Source of the DNA: Pseudogemmobacter bohemicus
Lineage (GTDB): Bacteria > Pseudomonadota > Alphaproteobacteria > Rhodobacterales > Rhodobacteraceae
Assembly (NCBI RefSeq): GCF_003290025.1
Contig: NZ_QNHG01000003.1
Coordinates: 192,497-256,496, forward strand
Direction of reading: 5' to 3'
DNA: 64,000 bases
Below are positions 8,447 through 17,135 of this stretch, piece after piece. The notes below the pieces were generated by a model that did not search any database, was not told the origin of the DNA, and saw nothing but the letters and a program-made list of their open reading frames with translations. Position numbers and translations under genes: made by a program. Each line of letters starts with the position of its first letter. The first letter of the stretch is position 1.

Positions 8447-9061
8447 TCAGAGCGTCATGCCGGCAATCGCGGCCAGGTGGTCGGGCGCCGCTTCCAGCGC
8501 GTCTTTTGCCAGCAGGGCGGCGGTTTCCATCAGCGCCTCTGCCGGGACGATGCGCTCGATCAGACCCCAGGCCAGCGCTTCTTCCGCGCCGATCTTCGCT
8601 CCGGCCATCAGGATCATCCGCGCCCTGGCCGGGCCGATCAGCCGGATCAGCCGTCCGGGGTCCGAGGGTTGCGGCAAATGGCCAAGCCGCATCACCGGGT
8701 AAAAGAAATTCGCGCCCGGAACCGCGATGCGCAGATCGCAGGCCAGCGCGATGCCAAAGGCGCCGCCCGCCAGAGTGCCGTTCAGCGCGGCGATGGAAAG
8801 GCCGGGAAAGCCGGCAATCGCGCCCGAGGCCCGTTCCCAGACCGGATCGCGCCCCAGCCCCTGGCCAACCGCCTCAAGATCGGCGCCGGCCGAGAAGACG
8901 CGGCCCTCGCCGGTCAGGATCAGCACCCTGATCCCGGCCTCCCAGGCGGTTGCCGCCGCCTGCGCCACCGCGTCCAGCATCGCATGGGTCAGCGCATTGG
9001 CCTTGTCGGCGCGGTTCAGGCGGATGATCCGCAAAGCGCCCTGGTCTTCGGTTGCAATCAT
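8447..9061 (-). CDS. Enoyl-CoA hydratase/isomerase (crotonase) family protein, short form
   Basis: A 204-aa crotonase-fold protein: RLNRADKANALTHAMLDA, then VFSAGADLEAVGQG (oxyanion-hole loop) and AALNGTLAGGAFGIALACDL (second oxyanion loop). It is some 50 residues shorter than typical hydratases because the C-terminal helical region is reduced. The catalytic glutamates of true EchA hydratases are not obvious, so an isomerase or other acyl-CoA activity is possible. The ATG at 9061 has AAGGGA 8 nt upstream; the open frame continues 16 codons further without support. Confidence 0.82.
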   Translation of the reverse strand: MIATEDQGALRIIRLNRADKANALTHAMLDAVAQAAATAWEAGIRVLILTGEGRVFSAGADLEAVGQGLGRDPVWERASGAIAGFPGLSIAALNGTLAGGAFGIALACDLRIAVPGANFFYPVMRLGHLPQPSDPGRLIRLIGPARARMILMAGAKIGAEEALAWGLIERIVPAEALMETAALLAKDALEAAPDHLAAIAGMTL

Positions 9062-9201
9062 GCTGGTCGTCCCTTGCTGCCGCCACCTCTGGCCTGTCGA
9101 AATTGTCAATTGAATCGCAGGCGGGTCATGTCAACCGCCCCTTGACGCGCCTGTGTCCAGGGCAGACCATAACGGGGTGATTTTTCTGATCGGGGATAGG
9201 G

Positions 9202-10722
9202 ATGAAACGCTGGACCATTTCTGCGGCAACTGTGCTTGCCATCGTGATCCCGCTGCAGGCGGCCCAGGCCGTGACCCCCGAAGAGGTCTGGAACAACTGG
9301 AAGCTCAGCATCGGCTCGGACGCGACCCTGACCACCCGGTCCGAAACGCGCAATGGCGCGGCGCTGGAAATCCGCGGCATCGAGATCACCAGCACCGGAG
9401 GCGAGGCCGGCGCTACGCTGAAAGGCCAGTTCGAAAGCGTGATCCTGACGGATCGCGGCGATGGCTCTGTGCTGGTGCAGTTCCCAAAGGTTCTCCGCTA
9501 CGAATATAACGAGGCCAGGGCGCAGCCGGGCAAGCCGAATGCCGTCATCGAGATGAGCCAGTCGCCCGGCGGCGAAGTCATCGCCTCGGGCACGGCAGAG
9601 GCGGTCCGCTACGATTTCAGCCAGCCGGAAGTCTCTGTGAAACTGGTTGAGGCGCATGACAATCAGGGCACCGTCCAGGATATTCAGCTGAGCGCGAGCC
9701 TTGCGCGCATATCGGGCCATTACCTGCTGACCCAGGTTCCGGGCGCCGATTACAAGATCGACATGAAGTCGGAAATCGGTCCGGTGGCGCTGACCATCTC
9801 CGGCACCAGGCCCGAAGATAAATCGACTTACTCGGTGACCATGACGATTGATGGCGCCAAAAGCGCGATGGCGGGCACTTTCCTGCCCCCCGAAGCGATG
9901 GCGAATCTGAGCGCAGCCATCGCCGCGGGGGCGGAATTCGATATGTCGCTGACCACCGGCGCGCTGGTTCTGGATGTCGATGCTGTCGAGGCGGGCAGCC
10001 CCGTCAAGCTTTCGGCCAGGCTCGACAGTTCGGATATGGGCTTCCTGATGAACCGGGCCAATCTTGGCTATGGGATGACGATGATGGGCGGCAATGTGCT
10101 GTTCGAGGCCCCTGGCAAGGATATGCAGGATGGCCGTGTCGCCTTTGCCGAGGTGACCCAGCGGATCCTGATGCCGGCCGGCCCGTCTGTCGAAGCCGCT
10201 GATTTCAGCTATCTGATGCGGCTGACCGACGTGACCCTGTCCGAGGCATTGTGGACCATCTTCGATCCCGGTGCGGTACTGACGCGCGAGCCGGCGAGTA
10301 TGATCGTCGATCTGACCGGCAAGGGCGCCTGGCTCTACGATGTCTTCAACACTGCGACAGATGAACCGATGGCGGGTGGTGAGATGCCGCTGCGGCTCGA
10401 CTCGCTGGCTTTGCGCCAGGTGCTGGTGAAATTCGCCGGGGCCGGTGTCGATGCCAGTGGCGCGCTGACCTTTGACAACACTGATCGCGAAACCTTTCAG
10501 GGTTTCCCGGCGCCCGAGGGCAAGATCACCGTCAATCTCTCAGGCGTTTCGGCGCTGCTGGACAAGCTGGTGGCGCTTGGGGTGGTCAGCGCCAATGATC
10601 TGACCGGCATTCGGATGGGGATGGCGATGTTCACCCGCCCCGGCGCCGGCCCCGATCAGCTGACGACCGGGATCGAATTCCGCAACAAGGGCCTTTTTGT
10701 TAACGGCCAGCAGCTTATGTAA
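9202..10722 (+). CDS. DUF2125-type exported protein, first of tandem pair
   Basis: A 506-aa exported protein with signal peptide ISAATVLAIVIPLQAAQA. The mature part starts VTPEEVWNNWKLSIGSDA and is dominated by alternating short beta strands, as in large AsmA/DUF2125-like periplasmic proteins of Rhodobacterales. It ends GIEFRNKGLFVNGQQLM, closely matching the C-terminus of the next gene. Function is unknown; an envelope or lipid-transport role is only a guess from the beta-rich architecture. Codon use matches the neighbours. Confidence 0.75.
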   Translation: MKRWTISAATVLAIVIPLQAAQAVTPEEVWNNWKLSIGSDATLTTRSETRNGAALEIRGIEITSTGGEAGATLKGQFESVILTDRGDGSVLVQFPKVLRYEYNEARAQPGKPNAVIEMSQSPGGEVIASGTAEAVRYDFSQPEVSVKLVEAHDNQGTVQDIQLSASLARISGHYLLTQVPGADYKIDMKSEIGPVALTISGTRPEDKSTYSVTMTIDGAKSAMAGTFLPPEAMANLSAAIAAGAEFDMSLTTGALVLDVDAVEAGSPVKLSARLDSSDMGFLMNRANLGYGMTMMGGNVLFEAPGKDMQDGRVAFAEVTQRILMPAGPSVEAADFSYLMRLTDVTLSEALWTIFDPGAVLTREPASMIVDLTGKGAWLYDVFNTATDEPMAGGEMPLRLDSLALRQVLVKFAGAGVDASGALTFDNTDRETFQGFPAPEGKITVNLSGVSALLDKLVALGVVSANDLTGIRMGMAMFTRPGAGPDQLTTGIEFRNKGLFVNGQQLM

Positions 10723-10732
10723 CCCGTCAGTG

Positions 10733-10750
10733 GCGGGGCAGGGGCCCCGC
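10733..10750. other. GC hairpin between the DUF2125 paralogues
   Basis: GCGGGGC (10733-10739) pairs with GCCCCGC (10744-10750) across a 4-nt loop in the 59-bp gap. There is no U tract, so it is probably an attenuator or processing site rather than a terminator. Confidence 0.4.
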
Positions 10751-10781
10751 TTGCGCGTCCTTTTCCCTGGAATATCCTGAC

Positions 10782-12383
10782 ATGACCTCATCGCTTCGCA
10801 CCTCCACCGCCCTTGCCGGGTCTTTCGTCCTGATGACAGCGCTTGCGCCCATGGCCATGGCCCAGGGGGTCACCGCCCAGGAGCTGTGGGCGGCCTGGCA
10901 GGATGGGGTCGCGCTGGCCGGCGGCACGCTCAGCGCCGAAGAAAGCCGCGAGGGCAACCGGATGATCCTTGCCAATCTGCGCCTTGATATGGGCGACGAG
11001 GCCGGGACCCTGCAACTGGAAGAGATGAAGCTGGTCAACCAGGCCGATGGTTCGGTGGCGGTGATCCTGCCCGACCGCTTCCCCTTGATGTTCGAACTGC
11101 CCGAGCCGCCTGCCAACGCCTCCCCCGATGCCCCTGGCGCTGCGGATCGGCCGCAAAAGGTCTTTGTCACTGTCGATGCGCCCGATCTGAACCTCGTCGT
11201 GCAGGGGCTGGGCGAGCGTGCCGAATTCCAGGCAGCGGCGCCGAAGGTCACGCTGACCCTTGATCGTTTCCTGCCCCCGCTGCCGGAATACGAGGGCGAG
11301 GTTAAGGCCAGCGCGGTGCTGGACGGTTTCGGCCTGCGCTATCTCCAGGATCTTGCGACCGATGTGCCGATGATTGATGCGGCCCTTTCCTTTGACGGCC
11401 TCAGTGCCGATATGTCCGCCGGCAAAGGCGCCGATGGCAAAGCGATGATGGCCGCGAAAATGGGGAAATCCTCGGCGGCGTTTTCGGGCGCCATGCCGGT
11501 CAATTCACCGGCGATGCAGGCGGTCGATGCGGGTATGTCGGGCGGCGATTTCCCGGTCGCGGCCTGGCTTGCCTTGCTGGATGCAGGGATGCGCGGCAAT
11601 GTCAGCCTGTCGCTGGGCGATACCGAATTCACCGGCGAAGTGAACACCACGGCCACGACGCCCAAAAGCTGGGATATCGGCTTTGCCACGCTGGAATTCA
11701 TGCTTGGCATCGACGCGACGAAGATCAGCTATTCCTCGGTGCTGAAAGGGTCGGATTTCCTGATCAGGGGCGATATTCCCGATTTCCCGGCTGACAGCAT
11801 GAGCTACGGGATCGGTGAATACCGCATCGGCTTTGAGGTCGGGCTGAACGGGTTGACCCGGCCCCAGAACTGGTCGGCCGCCTATGTGATGCGCGATATC
11901 ACCATGTCTGACGAGATGTGGAAACTGGTCGGCAACGGGGTCGGGCTGCCGCAGGACCCGCTGACGCTCGCGCTGGATCTGAGCGGTCGCTATGCGCTGC
12001 CGCCCGAGGCGCTGAAACCCGGCTGGGTGCCGGGCGCGACCGGCCTGCCCTTCACCGAGTTCAGCTTTAAGATCAACGAGATGAAACTTGCGGGTCTTGG
12101 GGTTCTTTCGGCGGGCCAGGGGGGCCTGGGCTTTGATTTCAGTGATCTGACCACCTTTGACGGGCTGCCGCTGCCTTCGGGGCGGATCTCGGTCCTGACC
12201 ACCGGTGCCTATGGGCTGATCGACCTGATGGCGAAGGCGGGGCAGATTGGTGAGCAGGAAATCCAGGGCGCCCGCGCCGCGCTTTTGATGATTGGCCGGG
12301 CCGGAGAGGCGCCCGACACCCTGCATACCGAGATTGATTTCCGCGAAAAGGGGCTGTTCCTGAACGGGATCAAAATCCGCTGA
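10782..12383 (+). CDS. DUF2125-type exported protein, second of tandem pair
   Basis: A 533-aa exported paralogue of the preceding protein. The signal peptide is ALAGSFVLMTALAPMAMAQG. The mature start VTAQELWAAWQDGVALAG parallels VTPEEVWNNWKLSIGSDA, and the C-terminus EIDFREKGLFLNGIKIR parallels that of the partner. The conserved start and end of both proteins show a tandem duplication followed by strong divergence of the middle. The two are probably co-transcribed and may form a complex; no enzymatic motif is visible. Confidence 0.75.
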   Translation: MTSSLRTSTALAGSFVLMTALAPMAMAQGVTAQELWAAWQDGVALAGGTLSAEESREGNRMILANLRLDMGDEAGTLQLEEMKLVNQADGSVAVILPDRFPLMFELPEPPANASPDAPGAADRPQKVFVTVDAPDLNLVVQGLGERAEFQAAAPKVTLTLDRFLPPLPEYEGEVKASAVLDGFGLRYLQDLATDVPMIDAALSFDGLSADMSAGKGADGKAMMAAKMGKSSAAFSGAMPVNSPAMQAVDAGMSGGDFPVAAWLALLDAGMRGNVSLSLGDTEFTGEVNTTATTPKSWDIGFATLEFMLGIDATKISYSSVLKGSDFLIRGDIPDFPADSMSYGIGEYRIGFEVGLNGLTRPQNWSAAYVMRDITMSDEMWKLVGNGVGLPQDPLTLALDLSGRYALPPEALKPGWVPGATGLPFTEFSFKINEMKLAGLGVLSAGQGGLGFDFSDLTTFDGLPLPSGRISVLTTGAYGLIDLMAKAGQIGEQEIQGARAALLMIGRAGEAPDTLHTEIDFREKGLFLNGIKIR

Positions 12384-12520
12384 CGGCGCCGGTTCCCGCC
12401 CCTGACCGAAGCGGGCCAAAGGGCCAGCCCAGAGCCGCCCGGAGCCCGCCCGGAGGCTGGCATGTCTTGCGCCAGACGCCGGGGCAGACTACCTCTGCCC
12501 TGTTCCACGGAGGATGATGC

Positions 12521-13867
12521 ATGTCCGCGCCCGAGCTTGCCGAACTGACCCAGGCCCTTTTGACCGCTGCGCGCAAGGCGGGGGCTGATCAGGCCGATGC
12601 GCTGGCGGTGCGCGGCACGGCGCTGTCGGTCGATATCCGCCAGGGCCAGCTGGAACAGGCCGAACGCGCCGAGGGAACCGATATCGGGCTGCGCGTGCTG
12701 ATCGGCCAGCGCCAGGCCTGTGTTTCGGCCTCGGATATCTCGGCGGCGACGATTGCCGCGCTGGCGGAACGCGCGGTCGCCATGGCGCGCGAGGCGCCCG
12801 AGGACAGCGCGATCAGCCTGGCCGGGGCGGAGCAGCTGTCGGCGCTGCGCGATGCGGCAGGGCTTGAGCTGGAAGATGACAGCGCCGATCCCGATGCTGC
12901 CGGGCTTGAGGCCGCCGCGCGCGGGCTTGAGGCGGCAGCGCTGGCGGTCGATGGCATCACCCAGGCCGAGGTTTCGGCCACCTTTTCGCGCCGCGCCCTG
13001 CATGTCGCGCAGACAAACGGTTTCGCCGGCGGCTATGGCCGCAGCGGACACAGCCGCACGGTGGTTGCCTTCTGCGGCCAGGGCACCGGAATGGAGCGCG
13101 ACTATGCCGGCGAATCCCGTCCCTGGGTCGGCGATCTGCCCGACCTTGCCGGGATCGGCAGCCTTGCGGCCGGGCGGGCGCTGCAACGCCTTGGCGCGGT
13201 CAAGCCGCCGACCGGCACTTTCCCGGTGCTTTATGACGAGCGGGTCGCCTCTTCGCTGATCGGGCATCTGCTGGGCGCAATCAATGGCGAGGCGGTGGCG
13301 CGCGGCGCCTCCTGGGCGCGCGATCTGATGGACAGGCCGGTGCTGCCCGCGGGCGTTTCGCTGCGTGAGGACCCCTTGCGCAAACGCGGCTCTTCCTCGC
13401 GGTTTTTCGATGCCGAAGGGCTTGCCACCTTTGCCAAGGATTTTGTGGCGGATGGGGTGCTGACCCATTGGGTGCTGGATCTGGCGACCGCGCGCCGGCT
13501 GAGCCGCGCCCCCACCGCCAATGCGATGCGCGGCCCCTCGGCGCCGCCTTCGCCCGGAACCACCAATCTGGAGCTGACGCCCGGCGCCGCCAGCCGCGAT
13601 GATCTCATTGCGCAGATGGGGACGGGGCTCCTGGTCACCTCGCTGATCGGGTCGACCATCAATCCGACGACCGGGGATTATTCGCGCGGGGCCTCGGGCT
13701 GGTGGGTCGAGAATGGCCTTCTGTCGCATCCGGTGCATGAATGCACCATCGCGGGCAATCTGCGCGATATGCTGGGGCGGATCATACCAGCCAATGATGC
13801 AAGGCCACATCTGGCGATCCGGGTGCCCTCGATCCTGATCGACGGAATGACCATTGCCGGAGCGTGA
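12521..13867 (+). CDS. pmbA: PmbA/TldE-family protein (TldD/TldE protease partner)
   Basis: A 448-aa PmbA-like protein (usual length about 450). It has GTALSVDIRQGQLEQAERAE at the N-terminus, TNGFAGGYGRSGHSRTVVAF in the middle and GWWVENGLLSHPVHECTIAG near the C-terminus. PmbA/TldE dimerises with TldD to make a metalloprotease that matures peptide products and degrades unfolded small proteins; the metal site is in TldD, which is not encoded in this window. GGAGG lies 8 nt before the ATG. The gene overlaps the following phosphatase gene by 14 bp. Confidence 0.9.
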   Translation: MSAPELAELTQALLTAARKAGADQADALAVRGTALSVDIRQGQLEQAERAEGTDIGLRVLIGQRQACVSASDISAATIAALAERAVAMAREAPEDSAISLAGAEQLSALRDAAGLELEDDSADPDAAGLEAAARGLEAAALAVDGITQAEVSATFSRRALHVAQTNGFAGGYGRSGHSRTVVAFCGQGTGMERDYAGESRPWVGDLPDLAGIGSLAAGRALQRLGAVKPPTGTFPVLYDERVASSLIGHLLGAINGEAVARGASWARDLMDRPVLPAGVSLREDPLRKRGSSSRFFDAEGLATFAKDFVADGVLTHWVLDLATARRLSRAPTANAMRGPSAPPSPGTTNLELTPGAASRDDLIAQMGTGLLVTSLIGSTINPTTGDYSRGASGWWVENGLLSHPVHECTIAGNLRDMLGRIIPANDARPHLAIRVPSILIDGMTIAGA

Positions 13868-14660
13868 TTTGGGGCCTGGTCGCGATGCCGAAGACCTCGA
13901 TCTGCTGGAACGCGCGGCGCGGGCCGCCGGACCGATTGCGCTGATCTACTGGCGCCGCGCGCCGGAGGCCTGGGAAAAGCCGGGCGATGCCGGTCCGGTT
14001 TCCGAGGCCGATCTGGCCGTTGATCGCAGCCTGCGCGAGACGCTGCTGGCGGCGCGCCCCTCTTATGGCTGGCTGTCCGAGGAAACCCCGGATGATCTCG
14101 CGCGGCTGGCGCATGAAGATGTGTTTATCGTCGACCCGATTGACGGCACCCGCGCCTTTCTTGCGGGTGAGAAGGAATTCGCGCTGTCGCTTGCACTGGT
14201 CAGGGCGGGCCGCGTGGTGGCGGGCGTGGTGCATCTGCCGGCGCGTGATCTGACCTATACCGCCTGCCGTGGCGGGCCGGCTTTGTGCAATGGCCGCGAG
14301 ATCCGGGCCTCCTCGCGCGCGGATCTGACCGGCGCCAGCGTGATGACCAACCGCATCAATCTCGACCCGGCGCAATGGCCGGGCGGGGTGCCCGAGGTGA
14401 AACGGGTGTTCCGCTCATCTCTCGCGTATCGGCTTTGCCTTGCTGCCGAGGGGCGGGCAGATGCGATGCTGACCCTGCGCCCGACCTGGGAATGGGATGC
14501 CGCAGCCGGCAGCATGATCGCTTCGGCTGCGGGGTGCGTGGTCACCGACCGCCGGGGTGATGCGCTGGTCTTCAACCGCGCCGGGGCGCAAAGCGACGGT
14601 GTCCTGGCCGCGCCCCCCGCCTTGCACCAGAAGTTGCTGGCCGGCCTTGGGGTCGTCTGA
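13854..14660 (+). CDS. Inositol-monophosphatase-fold phosphatase, probably CysQ-like 3'(2'),5'-bisphosphate nucleotidase
   Basis: A 268-aa protein with the IMPase metal-binding motifs: WLSEET (about 76-81), DPIDGTRAF (about 97-105) and WEWDAAAG near the C-terminus. Among IMPases the SEADLAVDRSLRE start and the short length fit CysQ (PAP phosphatase) and related enzymes; substrate cannot be fixed from motifs alone. The ATG lies inside the end of pmbA, so translation is coupled. Confidence 0.85.
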   Translation: MPERDLGPGRDAEDLDLLERAARAAGPIALIYWRRAPEAWEKPGDAGPVSEADLAVDRSLRETLLAARPSYGWLSEETPDDLARLAHEDVFIVDPIDGTRAFLAGEKEFALSLALVRAGRVVAGVVHLPARDLTYTACRGGPALCNGREIRASSRADLTGASVMTNRINLDPAQWPGGVPEVKRVFRSSLAYRLCLAAEGRADAMLTLRPTWEWDAAAGSMIASAAGCVVTDRRGDALVFNRAGAQSDGVLAAPPALHQKLLAGLGVV

Positions 14661-15072
14661 GAGGGCAAGGCCTGGATCTTCGCTGTTTTCGGGCTGTTGG
14701 TGACGCTTTGGCAAGCCACTATTCCGGCGCACTTGCCCGACAGATGGCTGGATCCGCCTTTCAGGAGCGCCGGCAGGGCCAGGGCAGAATGCGCCCGCAA
14801 TTTCCAGGCAATATCGGCTCACGCGGCCATCTGGCGGGCCTCGTTGCCGCCGCATTGCCTGCTCTGTGCAGCCGCGTGTGAAACCCTGCGACTTCGCGGC
14901 GCCTGATGGAGTGCTGGTGCCTTTCGGGCTGTCAGGCAGCCTGTCGCGGCATGGTTTCAGGGCCGCTCAGACCTCCTGTCTTCAGGAGTGCAGACTGTCA
15001 GCCATAGTTGCAGCGTTTCCAATGACGATCCTTCGGTCCTGGATCCAGGGTTCTGTACGCGCTGCCGGATAG
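14661..15072. other. 412-bp gap, no supported gene
   Basis: Short frames at 14697-14906 and 14866-15072 have arginine/cysteine-rich, non-protein-like translations and no good ribosome-binding site. I see no tRNA cloverleaf, strong hairpin with T run, or insertion-sequence trace. It may be decayed coding DNA. Confidence 0.5.
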
Positions 15073-15525
15073 TCAGACTGGCTGCCCGGTGGCGTCAAAA
15101 CCATAAAGCGGCGCGACGAGGCGCAGGCGTTCGCATAATGCCGGGATGGCGCGGGGATGGCTGAGGTAATCGGCGAGGTGCATCATTTCCCACCGCTGGC
15201 CCTCGGTGCCGAAACGGATGCCGGCGATCTCGTCCCCGGTGATCTCGGCGGCAAAGAAAATCCCGGGCAATGTGCCGCCGGCCATGGGTGGGAATTCTGT
15301 CCGGTGCGCCAGACGTGCGGCCGGCAGGGTGAGGCCGAATTCCTCGTATAGCTCGCGCAGAAGGCAGGTTTCAGCGCTTTCATCCCCCTCTCGCCCGCCG
15401 CCGGGCAGATCCCAGTATCCGGGCCAGGGCAAATGCGGGAAATCGTCGCGCAGATAGGTCAAAAGTCGCGCCTCTCCCTCTTCCCGGTGGAAAAGCGCGG
15501 CTTTGGCGCCGCTGAAGCCGGTCAT
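15073..15525 (-). CDS. NUDIX hydrolase
   Basis: A 150-aa protein with a complete Nudix box at about residues 42-64. The pattern Gx5Ex7REUxEExGU is satisfied by GGREGDE, SAETCLL and RELYEEFGL. It hydrolyses a nucleoside-diphosphate-linked substrate in the cytoplasm; substrate unknown. The preceding PGYWDLPGGG is typical. Convergent with the gene upstream; it follows the NfeD/band-7 pair on the same strand after an 18-bp gap. Confidence 0.92.
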   Translation of the reverse strand: MTGFSGAKAALFHREEGEARLLTYLRDDFPHLPWPGYWDLPGGGREGDESAETCLLRELYEEFGLTLPAARLAHRTEFPPMAGGTLPGIFFAAEITGDEIAGIRFGTEGQRWEMMHLADYLSHPRAIPALCERLRLVAPLYGFDATGQPV

Positions 15526-15543
15526 AAGCCGGTTATCCCATTC

Positions 15544-15825
15544 TTACGGATTTTCGTTGATATCGCGATCCCAGACCTTCACCTGGCCCTCGCGTGTGCC
15601 CAGCAGCCGACGGATCACCAGCCATGAGATAAGCGACAGAACCGCGAAAATCGCCAGCAAAAGGGGCAGCCCGGCTGGGATACCGACCAGAACCAGCAGT
15701 CCGGTCAACGCCGCACCGACCGCAAAGCCGACAAAGATATAGCCCGGCACGATCACCTCGATGATGCCAAGCGCGAGGCCCAGCACGATCCAGGCCCACC
15801 AGGTGCTCCAGATCTGATCCATCAC
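15544..15825 (-). CDS. Short NfeD-like membrane protein
   Basis: A 93-aa protein with two or three membrane segments (WAWIVLGLALGIIEVIVPGY, FVGFAVGAALTGLLVLVG, LLLAIFAVLSLISWLVIRRL), then a short soluble tail that would start an OB fold. This matches short NfeD/YbbK-type proteins that partner SPFH proteins. Its start overlaps the stop of the band-7 gene (ATGA at 15822-15825). Confidence 0.85.
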   Translation of the reverse strand: MMDQIWSTWWAWIVLGLALGIIEVIVPGYIFVGFAVGAALTGLLVLVGIPAGLPLLLAIFAVLSLISWLVIRRLLGTREGQVKVWDRDINENP

Positions 15826-16700
15826 TTGCCTTTCAACATGTTGAATGCATTGCCGAAGGCCTCAAGCGCCTGGGCCGGGATCAGGATCGTCTGCTTGCCC
15901 TGACCTTTGGCGACCGATTCCAGCGCCTCGACCTGTTTCAGCGCCACCTGATATTGCGCGGCGGCGATGCCGTTCTCGGCGATGGCGGCGGCGATCACGG
16001 CGGTGGCGAAAGCTTCGGCCTCGGCGGTGACGCGCTTGGCTTTTGCCTGTTGCTCGGCCTGGTAAAGCTCGGCATCGGCCTGGAGCTCCACGGCGCGTTT
16101 CTTGCCTTCGGCCTCGGTGACCTGGGCGCGGCGGGCGCGTTCGGCATTCAGCTGTTGCAGCATCGCCGAACGTGTCGCATCATCGAGGTTCACGTCAAGG
16201 ATCTCGGCCCGGGTCACTTCGACGCCCCAGTCATCGACCATGGCCGCGACCTGTTCTTTCACCCGCTCGATCAGTTGCGAGCGGTTGGATTGCACCTGGT
16301 CGAGTTCGAGTTTACCGATTTCCGAGCGCACGATGCCGGCGACGGTGGTGGCGATGGCGCCGTCGATATCGCGGATCCGGTAGACGGTCTTTTCCGGTTC
16401 GGTCACGCGGTAAAAGACCGAGGTTTCCACCTTGACCAGCACGTTATCGGCGGTGATGGCATCCTGGCTTGCCGAGGGCAGCTGGCGCTCCAGCACCGAA
16501 ACGCGATGGGCGACGCGGTCCAGGAAGGGCACCACGAAGTTGATCCCCGGCCCCAGCACCGATTTCAGCCGGCCAAAGCGTTCCACCACATGTTTTTCCG
16601 ATTGCGGCACGATGCGAACGCCAAGGAAAATGCTTAGAATGACAAAGACGGCAATCGCCACCAGGATGATGTTGGTTCCGGAAATATTGTTCAGATCCAT
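15822..16700 (-). CDS. SPFH/band-7 membrane protein (QmcA-like)
   Basis: A 292-aa stomatin/prohibitin-like protein: one N-terminal membrane helix (IILVAIAVFVILSIFLGV), then the SPFH core IVPQSEKHVVERFGRLKSVL, DAITADNVLVKVETSVFYRV, and the coiled segment rich in AERARRAQ and EAEGKKRAVELQADAE. It organises membrane microdomains or protease complexes and acts with the NfeD protein next to it. The ATG at 16700 has AGGAGA 7 nt upstream; an upstream ATG at 16745 lacks one. Confidence 0.92.
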   Translation of the reverse strand: MDLNNISGTNIILVAIAVFVILSIFLGVRIVPQSEKHVVERFGRLKSVLGPGINFVVPFLDRVAHRVSVLERQLPSASQDAITADNVLVKVETSVFYRVTEPEKTVYRIRDIDGAIATTVAGIVRSEIGKLELDQVQSNRSQLIERVKEQVAAMVDDWGVEVTRAEILDVNLDDATRSAMLQQLNAERARRAQVTEAEGKKRAVELQADAELYQAEQQAKAKRVTAEAEAFATAVIAAAIAENGIAAAQYQVALKQVEALESVAKGQGKQTILIPAQALEAFGNAFNMLKGK

Positions 16701-16889
16701 ATAAAGTTCTCCTGGAATGGCCCGATTACGGGCATTTGCGCGCATTGTGATCGGGGATTGCGTTCATATCAAGGTAAGAGTTTCCTCAGATCGGGCGGCT
16801 GGCTTTTCCCCGCAGCGATGGCGCTGTAGAACAGGGGGTGGCGCCAGGCCGGCACAGACGGCCCCGCCCAGCCGTCGGGAAGGAATATC

Positions 16890-17132
16890 ATGGCTCAGAG
16901 ACTACATCTGGTGTTTGGCGGCGAGCTGGTCTCGCCGGATTCGACCCAGTTCCGCGATGCGGACAAGATCCATATCGTGGGTATGTTTCCCGATTACGAA
17001 AGCGCCTGTCGCGCCTGGAAGGCAGAAGCGCAGCGCACCGTCGATGATGCGCATACGCGCTATTTCATCGCGCATCTGCACCGGCTCAGGGATGAAGAGC
17101 TGACCGCGCCGCCGGCAGCACAGGCCGGCTGA
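16890..17132 (+). CDS. DUF4170 small cytoplasmic protein
   Basis: An 80-aa protein, MAQRLHLVFGGELVSPDSTQ..., with FRDADKIHIVGMFPDYESAC and RYFIAHLHRLRDEE, recognisable as the DUF4170 family found just upstream of waaA/lpxK in Rhodobacterales. Function is unknown. GGAAGGA precedes the ATG. It lies 3 bp before waaA in an apparent lipid A operon. Confidence 0.85.
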   Translation: MAQRLHLVFGGELVSPDSTQFRDADKIHIVGMFPDYESACRAWKAEAQRTVDDAHTRYFIAHLHRLRDEELTAPPAAQAG

Positions 17133-17135
17133 TAT

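Noticed and set aside
12209-13810. 533-codon open frame on the minus strand opposite pmbA
   Set aside because: A shadow of the high-GC third-codon bias of pmbA. The translation is Arg/Gly/Pro-rich with no motif, and the plus-strand protein is unmistakable.
14697-15072. Two overlapping small frames in the gap after the phosphatase gene
   Set aside because: Compositions are unlike proteins and starts lack ribosome-binding sites. Treated as non-coding.
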